Assembly: GCF_943373825.1 (NCBI RefSeq)
Contig: NZ_CALSBP010000002.1
Coordinates: 3,895,501-3,959,500, forward strand
DNA: 64,000 nucleotides
Direction: 5' to 3'
Origin: Aquimarina spinulae
Lineage (GTDB): Bacteria > Bacteroidota > Bacteroidia > Flavobacteriales > Flavobacteriaceae
Shown: positions 7,698 to 15,237 of the stretch, one piece after another
How positions within the stretch are numbered: position 1 is the stretch's first letter
Layout: each line of letters opens with the position of its first letter
The notes under the pieces: generated by a model
The model's input: only the letters and a program-made list of their open reading frames with translations
What the model was told of the DNA's origin: nothing
Databases searched by the model: none
Program-made: the position numbers and the translations under genes

Positions 7698-7830
7698 CCT
7701 AACGGTTGGTGTAAGGATAGTTGTGTGGTTAAGCAACTAACTTAACAAAAATGAAATGAACTAGAGGAAAATCCTGCGAATTTTCCAAGTAGGCTAGAAC
7801 CAAGCAATTATTTTTACACGTTGTTGTGTT
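7698..7830 (-). repeat. attC-like imperfect inverted-repeat element C
   Basis: Arms TGTAAGGATAGTTG (7710-7723) and CAATTATTTTTACA (7805-7818) pair at 11 of 14 positions, and the pairing extends inward through GTGTGGTT / AACCAAG. Outer ends are CCCTAACGGTTGG and CGTTGTTGTG. An inner pair GGAAAAT / ATTTTCC sits around 7767-7787. In gene orientation it begins CACAACAACG and ends CCGTTAGGG, matching the layout of A and B. Confidence 0.5.
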
Positions 7831-8220
7831 TTAGTGCTTTTCATTATTAATCAATTCTTTTAATTCAGTCCACTTTTTATCCATAAAATGAAAATTCGGT
7901 AGTTTTAATTTCGATTCGATTTCGTTTGACTCGTATAAAATCCGATTCTTTTTTATTCCGATAATTTTATTTAATTCAATCCGTTTATTTCCATTTTCCA
8001 GATAGATATAGTTTTCGTCAAATTCTATTTCTGTCGGTTTGTTAAAAATTCGTTTTATCAGAATTAGCGCATAAATAACGAATAAAGAACAGAAAATAAT
8101 TGCTCCGATTTTTTGTGTCCAAATGCTGTAAATCAGAAATCCAATTCCGCCAATAAGAATAATTCGGGCGATTATATATTGAGCATAATGCAAATTAGTA
8201 TCAATTCGTTTTTTTGTCAT
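7831..8220 (-). CDS. Hypothetical membrane protein, PH-like tail
   Basis: About 129 residues from the ATG at 8220 (MTKKRIDTNLHYAQ). Two membrane segments at about residues 16-34 and 38-56 are followed by a 70-residue cytosolic domain of short strands ('TEIEFDENYIYLENGNKRIELNKIIGIKK') and a C-terminal helix ('KKWTELKELINNE'), an arrangement like small bacterial PH-domain proteins. A GTG at 8256 extends the frame but lies in the repeat-derived sequence upstream, so the ATG is preferred. Function unknown. Confidence 0.6.
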   Translation of the reverse strand: MTKKRIDTNLHYAQYIIARIILIGGIGFLIYSIWTQKIGAIIFCSLFVIYALILIKRIFNKPTEIEFDENYIYLENGNKRIELNKIIGIKKNRILYESNEIESKLKLPNFHFMDKKWTELKELINNEKH

Positions 8221-8262
8221 TTTTTGTTTTAGCGCATTGTTTTCAGCATTAAACACAACAAC

Positions 8263-8290
8263 AGAATATAGGACATATGTCCTATATTCT
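8263..8290. repeat. Perfect 28-bp palindrome
   Basis: AGAATATAGGACAT followed directly by its reverse complement ATGTCCTATATTCT. It is bordered on the left by AACACAACAAC, the same end sequence as the repeat elements A to C, and on the right by ACGTATTTTTAT. It may be a shortened fourth element marking the upstream end of the cassette-like run, or an operator for the gene at 7831. Confidence 0.5.
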
Positions 8291-8419
8291 ACGTATTTTT
8301 ATTTACAAATCTAGAGGATTTATAATTAACTTAAAATTACCTATATCAATCTTGATATGATAAAAAGTATACCTCTATGCTTTTGTTTTTGAACAATAGA
8401 ACTAAGCAAGAAATTCAAT

Positions 8420-9400
8420 TTAATCGTAATGCAAACCTATTTTTTCTCTAACTGTATCTAACAGGTTGATTAACTGAAGACTTTTTTCGAAACTCATAAT
8501 TGTACTTTCTATACGGTTTTGTAGCAACATTTCCTGTACATGAATGGCTTCATAGTTATAACCGTTGGTAGTCACCTTAAATTCTATATGTTCTGATTTT
8601 CCTTCTTTTTGGATGGTGATAGAAGATGGTTCGTGAAAACGACTATTGATAATGATAGATCCTTTTTCGAACTCTAGGATAGCGGTTGTATCGGTTTCTT
8701 TAGTAACAGCACTAAATAGCGAGGCTGTAACTCCATTTTTATACTGAAGCTGGATACTACAATCTTCATCAACTCCTGTTTTTCCTATAGTAGCCTGGGC
8801 ATTTACTTCTTCGGGATATCCCAAAATGCTTAATGCAGCAAATAATGGATATATTCCTACATCGAGGAGACTTCCTCCTCCAAGTTTTTTGTTAAACACT
8901 CTTCCGTCGGGATCAAAAGGGGTTGTGAAACCAAAATCTGCTTTCAGCGTTTTTACTTTACCAAGCGCATTAGATGCAACAATATCTAAAACATAGGTGT
9001 AATGCGGAAGAAAATACGTCCATAGTGCTTCCATCAAAAATACCTTGTTCTTTTTTGCTAGCGCGATCATTTCTTCGACCTGGGTAGTATCTATAGCAAA
9101 CGGTTTTTCGCATAGAACTGCCTTCTTATGGGTAAGGCACATCAACGTATTTTCATAGTGAAATACATGTGGCGTTGCAATATATATCACATCAATATCG
9201 GGATCCAGACTTAAGGTTTCATAGTTATCATAACAGGTCGAGGCGTGATGCTCCTTCCCAAACTCCTGAGCCTTTTTTAGATTCCTGCTTGCAACGGCAT
9301 GAAGCCTTGCATTAGGAACCGATTTTAGGTCATTAGCAAACAGATGCGCTATTTTACCACAACCAATGATCCCCCATTTTATGATTTTTTCAACACTCAT
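8420..9400 (-). CDS. Gfo/Idh/MocA family NAD(P)-dependent oxidoreductase
   Basis: 326 residues. N-terminal Rossmann domain with GxGxxA-type loop (GCGKIAHLF, residues 13-21), the family's EKP motif (CEKPFA, 97-102) whose lysine is catalytic, and 'GGGSLLDVGIYPL' (about 174-186) of the C-terminal domain. Family members oxidise or reduce sugars, cyclitols or dihydrodiols; the 'MEALWTYFLP' and 'LLDVGIYP' stretches fit the trans-1,2-dihydrobenzenediol dehydrogenase-like branch. Start overlaps the stop of the upstream symporter by one base, so sugar or polyol import and oxidation are probably coupled. Confidence 0.9.
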   Translation of the reverse strand: MSVEKIIKWGIIGCGKIAHLFANDLKSVPNARLHAVASRNLKKAQEFGKEHHASTCYDNYETLSLDPDIDVIYIATPHVFHYENTLMCLTHKKAVLCEKPFAIDTTQVEEMIALAKKNKVFLMEALWTYFLPHYTYVLDIVASNALGKVKTLKADFGFTTPFDPDGRVFNKKLGGGSLLDVGIYPLFAALSILGYPEEVNAQATIGKTGVDEDCSIQLQYKNGVTASLFSAVTKETDTTAILEFEKGSIIINSRFHEPSSITIQKEGKSEHIEFKVTTNGYNYEAIHVQEMLLQNRIESTIMSFEKSLQLINLLDTVREKIGLHYD

Positions 9401-11079
9401 TAGGTTGTTATTTTGGGTTTAGATCCGATTAACGGTTGTATAAATATCGCGATAGTCATTACCAAAGCACATCCAAATAAATTAAGCCATAGATATGGCA
9501 TCCAGTCATAATACCAGCCAAGAATAACAATTACCTGAGTAATAAGTGCTGCTACAAAGGTAGCGTTGCTATGTACAAATTTTATAAAGAAAGCTAATAA
9601 GAATATGCCTAGCACATTTCCATAAAAAATTGAACCAATAATATTTACCAATTGAATAAGATTGTCGAATAAATTGGCAAAACAGGCTACTATGATGGCC
9701 AATACACCCCATCCCAGAGTGAAAAATTTGGAAGCAGATACATAATGTTGATCACTTTTTTCTTCGGCTACATTTCGTTTGTATAAATCAATTGCAGTAG
9801 TTGATGCCAAAGCATTTAATTCTGAAGCTGTAGACGACATGGCAGCAGATAAGATAACAGCAAGGAGCAGACCGATAAGCCCTCTGGGTAGATTGTTTAA
9901 AATAAAATGAATAAATACATAATCTTTATCATTTGTCTCTACTGTTGTATCTGCTTTTTTAATTAATACTTTAGCAGCTTCACGGGTTTCTTTTTCTTTT
10001 TTGTTTAGCTCCTCAATTAAACTTTTATTACCTGATTCTTGATCTACCAGATAGCCTTTAATTACAGCATCTTTTGAGCTATGAATTTCTGCAAGTTTGT
10101 TTTCTAATGCTGTGTATTGTTCTGCATATTCTGTGTTAAGTATAGCTTCTTTTCCTTTTGGATTGAAATTTAAGGGAGACGCATTAAATTGGTAAAAAAC
10201 AAATACCATCACCCCAACTAAGAGAATAAAAAACTGCATAGGTACTTTGAGCAATCCATTAAACAAAAGTCCTAGCTGACTTTCTTTTATAGATTTACCG
10301 GTTAAATACCGTTGTACCTGGCTTTGATCAGTACCAAAGTAGGAGAGGGCCAAAAATGTTCCTCCAATGATTCCACTCCAGAACGTATAACGATTATCGA
10401 GATCAAAGGAGAAGTCAAGGATTTCCATTTTTCCGCTGGCACCTGCAATATCTAGTGCTTTAGAAAAAGTAATTCCCTCTGGGAGGTAACTTATGATAAT
10501 AAAAAAGGCAACCAACATACCAATAAAAATAATACCCATCTGTTGTTTCTGAGTAATATTAACTGCTTTTGTTCCTCCAGAAACAGTGTATATAATTACT
10601 AGTATACCTATGATGATATTTAAAGTAATTAGATCCCAACCTAGTACAGATGATAATATTATAGCTGGCGCAAAAATAGTAATCCCGGCAGCTAATCCTC
10701 TTTGAACCAAAAATAGAATAGCTGTTAAGCTTCTGGTTTTGAGATCGAATCGGCTTTCGAGATATTCATATGCTGTGTAGACATTTAGCTTATGATACAT
10801 TGGTATAAAAACCATACAAATGACAACCATGGCAATAGGAACCCCAAAGTAGAATTGTACAAACCCCATACCGTCATGAAAAGCCTGGCCTGGAGCAGAA
10901 AGAAAAGTAATAGCACTTGCTTGTGTTGCCATCACCGATAGACCAATGGTCCACCAATGTGCATCATTACCTCCTCGAATATAATCTTTTACATTTTTAC
11001 TGCCTTTGGTTTTCCAGGCACCATATAGTACTATAAATAGTAAGGTTCCTAGTAGTACGATCCAATCTATGGTTTGCAT
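9400..11079 (-). CDS. Sodium:solute symporter (SSS family)
   Basis: 559 residues with about 13 to 14 membrane segments; 'SAITFLSAPGQAF', 'TVSGGTKAVNITQKQQ' and 'GLLLAVILSAAMSSTASELNALAS' are SSS/SGLT signatures. A hydrophilic insert of about 80 residues (roughly 310-390), rich in Lys and Glu, faces outside the membrane core as in many flavobacterial sugar-type SSS proteins. Likely imports a sugar, polyol or sugar acid with Na+. Upstream lies a 36-residue membrane protein in the same direction, downstream the coupled Gfo/Idh/MocA enzyme. Confidence 0.9.
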   Translation of the reverse strand: MQTIDWIVLLGTLLFIVLYGAWKTKGSKNVKDYIRGGNDAHWWTIGLSVMATQASAITFLSAPGQAFHDGMGFVQFYFGVPIAMVVICMVFIPMYHKLNVYTAYEYLESRFDLKTRSLTAILFLVQRGLAAGITIFAPAIILSSVLGWDLITLNIIIGILVIIYTVSGGTKAVNITQKQQMGIIFIGMLVAFFIIISYLPEGITFSKALDIAGASGKMEILDFSFDLDNRYTFWSGIIGGTFLALSYFGTDQSQVQRYLTGKSIKESQLGLLFNGLLKVPMQFFILLVGVMVFVFYQFNASPLNFNPKGKEAILNTEYAEQYTALENKLAEIHSSKDAVIKGYLVDQESGNKSLIEELNKKEKETREAAKVLIKKADTTVETNDKDYVFIHFILNNLPRGLIGLLLAVILSAAMSSTASELNALASTTAIDLYKRNVAEEKSDQHYVSASKFFTLGWGVLAIIVACFANLFDNLIQLVNIIGSIFYGNVLGIFLLAFFIKFVHSNATFVAALITQVIVILGWYYDWMPYLWLNLFGCALVMTIAIFIQPLIGSKPKITT

Positions 11080-11140
11080 AAGTTGATTGATTAAATTAGT
11101 TTATTGATTGATGGTTGAGGTTGTTTTCTGTACAGAAGAA

Positions 11141-11251
11141 TTATGAATAAGAAGTAGTGATAAAATAAAACAGTAGTATATAAACTGCATTAGCGATTAA
11201 TACTGCACTATATAATTTTTTCCACTCTCTTTTTTCGTCTTTCTTTTCCAT
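11141..11251 (-). CDS. 36-residue membrane protein beside the symporter
   Basis: Short gene: MEKKDEKREWKKLYSAVLIA then NAVYILLFYFITTSYS and stop. A charged, tryptophan-containing head is followed by one membrane segment (about residues 14-32). Tiny proteins of this form (charged N-terminus with a W, then one helix) are found beside SSS symporters in many Bacteroidetes and may be small subunits, but their role is not proven. It lies between the PIG-L gene and the symporter in the same orientation, 34 bp after the PIG-L stop. Too short for most automated callers. Confidence 0.6.
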   Translation of the reverse strand: MEKKDEKREWKKLYSAVLIANAVYILLFYFITTSYS

Positions 11252-11285
11252 AATAAAAAATTGCTAGATTAGATATATTTGGTAT

Positions 11286-13784
11286 TTATTTTCCTAAGGA
11301 AAGCATATTCGCAAAAAGTCGATATGCACCTGATACTCCCGCCGGAAACTCTCTAAAAAAACTAAGTCCGGTATACACATAATGTCCTTTACCATATTTG
11401 GCAATTAATAAGGGGCCTTTTTTTTCAGATTCTCCTTTATCATTGGCCGCCAAAATAGGGGTGTACTCTTTTGACCATTCATTAGGGAAATATAACCCTC
11501 TTTCCTGCACCCATCCTTTAAAATCATTAGCAGTAATTTTATTGGGTGAATTTAATACCTGATGCTCTGGAGCCAAAAAGGTAATTTTTGCATTTTCATC
11601 GGTTACCCGATCTCTGGATAATTTAAGGGGATATGGGCCTAAGTTATCAGTCACTTTTAATCTATGACTGGTATTGTATTGAATAATAAGGTTTCCTCCG
11701 TTTTTTACATACTCTAATAAGTATTGTTGTTTAAATTTTAACTGTTCTACAGTGTTATAAGCTCTAATCCCTACTACAATAGCATCAAAAGGTCGTAAGC
11801 TTTCTGTAGAAATAGATTCTGGATCAATTGTGGTTACTTTATACCCAATTTGCTGTAAACTTTCTGGCACTACATCTCCGGCACCTTCTATATACCCTAT
11901 GTTTTCTCCTTTCTTTTTAATATCCAAACGCACAACTTTGGTCTCAGACGGTAATACTACAGTTTGGTAAGGGATATGGTCATAGTCAATAGTAATAACT
12001 TCTTTTGAGTATAGATTTCCATCGATTTCTATTTTTGGTGAAATATAACCTTCACTTTGAGTCTGAGGTGATGTAAGGGTAAAAATGATTGTTTTTTCTT
12101 CTCCTTTTTGAGAGAGATTAAAATTAATAGCAGCGGGAGTTACCTGCCAACCTTCTGGATGTACTAGTGCAACTTTTCCATTTAAGTTTGCTTTTCCGGC
12201 TTTTATAGTAACAGGAATTTGTTTTGAAGCACCATTAGCGTAGATAATTACTTTATCCTTAATACTTGCAGAAATAGTAGGAATGATCTCGAATGGTTTA
12301 TATACTTCTCCTTTAACCGGGTCGTTTGTCTTGTAGACAACATCTTTAGAAAAAGGGATAGCAACTCCATCGATTACTACGGTAAACAAAGCTTTGATTT
12401 TATGATCTGTTTCTGGTCTTCCGATTAGTTTTTGATCACTAACATTATACATCCCGAGTGTACCTTTATTGTTAAGCCAATAAGGATTGGTAAAATCAAA
12501 ATTAGATGGGATACTACCTTTAAATTCGAAATTATTTCGAATATTATTTTTTAGAACTTTTTCAGAAACATCATTAATATTAACAGCAGCAATTTTGATA
12601 GATTGCAGAGTTATGGTATTTGTACTTCTATTGATTGCTTCTACTTTTAGTGTAATTTCACTGCCTTTAGTAGTATTTGCTTCGGTTGCAACAGCTTCCA
12701 GATAAAGACCAGAAGCAGCAGTAATAATTTCCTGAATCTCTTTAGTTTTAACAGCTTTCCAATGTTTGTTTTCTAATTGTTGAATTAGTTGGTATGCTTT
12801 TACTAATCGAGGAATACTAGCAGATGGGTTCTTGAAATCAAAATCTTTTTCTACCTGATATAGGATATCACCAATAGCTTTACCTCCTTTAACACGATTC
12901 CATGAAGTGTCAATTCCTTCAAAAACATTCATTTTATCTTTTGGTAGATCCCCTTTGATGAGTTCTATATATTCACTTTGTTGTCCACGACTACCTGTAC
13001 TACCAAATCCCTGAGATTTGTGCTGACTACGACTTAATGATGCTATTTCTGTGTTAGAAAGCCCTAGAGAGGGGTAATATGTTCCTGTATCAAACGCTAA
13101 TAAATTGGTTTTATCTGCTTTTGCGAAATTTTCCCGACTACCATAAAACCACCAAGAAGTATTAAAGAATAGTCTTTTGGGTTGCCAGATTTCTGTATAG
13201 TTAAGCTGATCTGGGTATACTGTTTTATCTCCGGTTATATCAAAAGCTTCTACGCTTAACATTGCCGAAGAAGTATGATGACCATGAGTACTACCGGGAG
13301 TTCTATGATTAAAACGATTGATGATTACATCTGGTTTAAAATTTCGTATTGCCCAAACCACATCGCCCAGTACTTCTTTTTTATCCCAGATAGAAAGTGT
13401 TTCGTCGGGATGTTTGGAATATCCAAAGTCATTAGCACGTGTAAACAGTTGTTCTCCTCCATCAGTCCTACGAGCGGCTAATAATTCTTGAGTTCTGATT
13501 ACGCCTAATAATTCTCTAATCTCGGGACCTATCAAATTTTGCCCACCATCTCCTCGGGTAAGGGATAAATATGCTGTTCTAGCTTTTACCTGATTAGACA
13601 TATAGGATATAAGTCGGGTATTTTCATCATCAGGATGAGCTGCAACATACAATACAGATCCTAAAAAATTAAGTTTTTTTATAGCTTGATGAATTTCTGC
13701 TGCATTGGGTTTATTAGGTTGTTGTCCTTGTATAACATATGGAAATAGTATACCAAAACAGGCTATAAAAAATAATTTTCGCAT
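11286..13784 (-). CDS. Secreted PIG-L family deacetylase, multidomain
   Basis: About 832 residues from the ATG at 13784 (MRKLFFIACFGILFPYVIQG signal peptide). The PIG-L/LmbE deacetylase domain follows with AAHPDDEN (zinc ligands H and D; about residues 49-56) and a second histidine-rich site 'HRTPGSTHGHHTSS'. Family members remove N-acetyl groups from sugars or sugar conjugates with Zn2+. The C-terminal third is a flavodoxin/GATase-like domain ('DAIVVGIRAYNTVEQLKFKQ', 'YVKNGGNLIIQYNTSH') after an Ig-like stretch. An in-frame TTG 15 bases upstream is less likely as start. Found in one block with two SSS symporters, consistent with amino-sugar scavenging. Confidence 0.88.
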   Translation of the reverse strand: MRKLFFIACFGILFPYVIQGQQPNKPNAAEIHQAIKKLNFLGSVLYVAAHPDDENTRLISYMSNQVKARTAYLSLTRGDGGQNLIGPEIRELLGVIRTQELLAARRTDGGEQLFTRANDFGYSKHPDETLSIWDKKEVLGDVVWAIRNFKPDVIINRFNHRTPGSTHGHHTSSAMLSVEAFDITGDKTVYPDQLNYTEIWQPKRLFFNTSWWFYGSRENFAKADKTNLLAFDTGTYYPSLGLSNTEIASLSRSQHKSQGFGSTGSRGQQSEYIELIKGDLPKDKMNVFEGIDTSWNRVKGGKAIGDILYQVEKDFDFKNPSASIPRLVKAYQLIQQLENKHWKAVKTKEIQEIITAASGLYLEAVATEANTTKGSEITLKVEAINRSTNTITLQSIKIAAVNINDVSEKVLKNNIRNNFEFKGSIPSNFDFTNPYWLNNKGTLGMYNVSDQKLIGRPETDHKIKALFTVVIDGVAIPFSKDVVYKTNDPVKGEVYKPFEIIPTISASIKDKVIIYANGASKQIPVTIKAGKANLNGKVALVHPEGWQVTPAAINFNLSQKGEEKTIIFTLTSPQTQSEGYISPKIEIDGNLYSKEVITIDYDHIPYQTVVLPSETKVVRLDIKKKGENIGYIEGAGDVVPESLQQIGYKVTTIDPESISTESLRPFDAIVVGIRAYNTVEQLKFKQQYLLEYVKNGGNLIIQYNTSHRLKVTDNLGPYPLKLSRDRVTDENAKITFLAPEHQVLNSPNKITANDFKGWVQERGLYFPNEWSKEYTPILAANDKGESEKKGPLLIAKYGKGHYVYTGLSFFREFPAGVSGAYRLFANMLSLGK

Positions 13785-13913
13785 AATTTCTGGGTGCAAT
13801 TTTTAATTGAGTTTCTCCAAATATAAAAAGATAAAATTCTCAGAATTGTGGTTTAAGGATACTTTAACAGGAAGTCCTTATCAATTATCTTTTGAGTAGA
13901 CAACTTTATACAA

Positions 13914-15230
13914 CTACACTTCTTTTGGTGCTTTGGATCTATAAATTAGCCCTAATAACGATCCCAAAAGCACAGTTATGGCAATGGTAGGGGTGGGGCC
14001 AAAGATTAGTATACCAACTATTAACCCTAAAAGACCTCCTAAGGCACTGCCCAGAAATCTTCCGCTATTTCTTTTTTGTTGTATAACATAGATCATCGCT
14101 ATAGAAAGTGTCATTCGCAATGCAGCTCCTACAATAGTTATATCTACAATACTTCTCCAAAACAGAGCTACTATAAAAGCAGCAATAACTGTAATAACAG
14201 TAGCATATCGTAAAGATTTTACTTTTTGTTCTTTTTTAGTAGTAGAAACAATATGAGAAGCCACGGCAAAAACAGAGGTGTCTGCAGTACTCATTAAACC
14301 TGCAAAAAAAAGGACTAGTAAAAGAGGTAGCCATGATTGTGCTATAAAATTCTGCATAGCATAAACAAATACGGTATCGGGATCTAAATCAGGATTTTGA
14401 ATATAGGTATACAATCCAATTAAAAGCAATAGAAAAACAATACATAAAACAGGGATAATGGCAAGACTCAATCCTCTCTTTAATGATTTTTCATCTTTAG
14501 CGGCATAACAAAGCTGGTATCGATCTGCTAATCCAAAAACAGATAACCCCCCATATAAAACTAAACCTATAACGCTACCAATAGTCACATTTTTGTCTGT
14601 ACTACTACTAAGGATCATACCAAAATCCTTACTATCAAACATGCCATAAATTAATATGCAGAGAAATACTATTATTATTACTGCCTGAAAAATATCAGTA
14701 ACAATTACAGCTTTAAAACCAGAAAATAAAACATATACCATAACTACAATTGCTGTAATCAATAGTGCAGTTTCATAAGGAAGAATTTCGAAGAATGCAA
14801 TGATCTTTGCACCACCTGCCAGGGATAATAATATCCAGAAAAACTGAACCACTATAGTTATAAAATTGGTAACAGTAGCTGTGTTTTTATTACTTGTCAC
14901 AAAAGCAGGTAGATCTCCCTGTGTATAGAACTTACCCTGTTTAGATAACCTTTTTATTTTTGGCGCGGCCCAAAATGCAAATAAAAAATAACCAATTACA
15001 GACCCTAAAGACATGGCAAAAAGTCCCCAACCAAATTTATAGGCATAACCTGTATATGTAATTAAAGTACTGACCCCAATTGCACCTGCGAATTTAGAGA
15101 ATAGAATGGCGTAAGCACTTTTGTTCCTTCCTCCTATAAGAAAATCTTCACTTGATGATGATCTGGATATATAGATCGACAAACCAATGATTAAGATGAT
15201 GTAAGCACTTAGGTAAAGATAGATTTCCAT
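13914..15230 (-). CDS. Sodium:solute symporter (SSS family), second
   Basis: 438 residues, shorter than the symporter at 9400 and without a hydrophilic insert; about 12 to 13 membrane segments. Signatures: 'YISRSSSSEDFLIGGR', 'FSGFKAVIVTDIFQAVIIIVFL' and 'LFFAGLMSTADTSVFAVASHIV'. Substrate unknown; the branch with 'SSEDFLIGGRNKSAYAILFSKFAGAIGVST' is found in many Bacteroidetes. Located 7 bp after the MutS2 stop, with a spacer identical to that between the SUI1 and oxygenase genes. Confidence 0.88.
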   Translation of the reverse strand: MEIYLYLSAYIILIIGLSIYISRSSSSEDFLIGGRNKSAYAILFSKFAGAIGVSTLITYTGYAYKFGWGLFAMSLGSVIGYFLFAFWAAPKIKRLSKQGKFYTQGDLPAFVTSNKNTATVTNFITIVVQFFWILLSLAGGAKIIAFFEILPYETALLITAIVVMVYVLFSGFKAVIVTDIFQAVIIIVFLCILIYGMFDSKDFGMILSSSTDKNVTIGSVIGLVLYGGLSVFGLADRYQLCYAAKDEKSLKRGLSLAIIPVLCIVFLLLLIGLYTYIQNPDLDPDTVFVYAMQNFIAQSWLPLLLVLFFAGLMSTADTSVFAVASHIVSTTKKEQKVKSLRYATVITVIAAFIVALFWRSIVDITIVGAALRMTLSIAMIYVIQQKRNSGRFLGSALGGLLGLIVGILIFGPTPTIAITVLLGSLLGLIYRSKAPKEV

Positions 15231-15237
15231 ACGGAGT

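Noticed and set aside
2756..8256. Classification of the minus-strand run as a true integron.
   Set aside because: No integrase gene or attI is visible and the repeat ends do not fit RYYYAAC/GTTRRRY strictly, so only attC-like is claimed.
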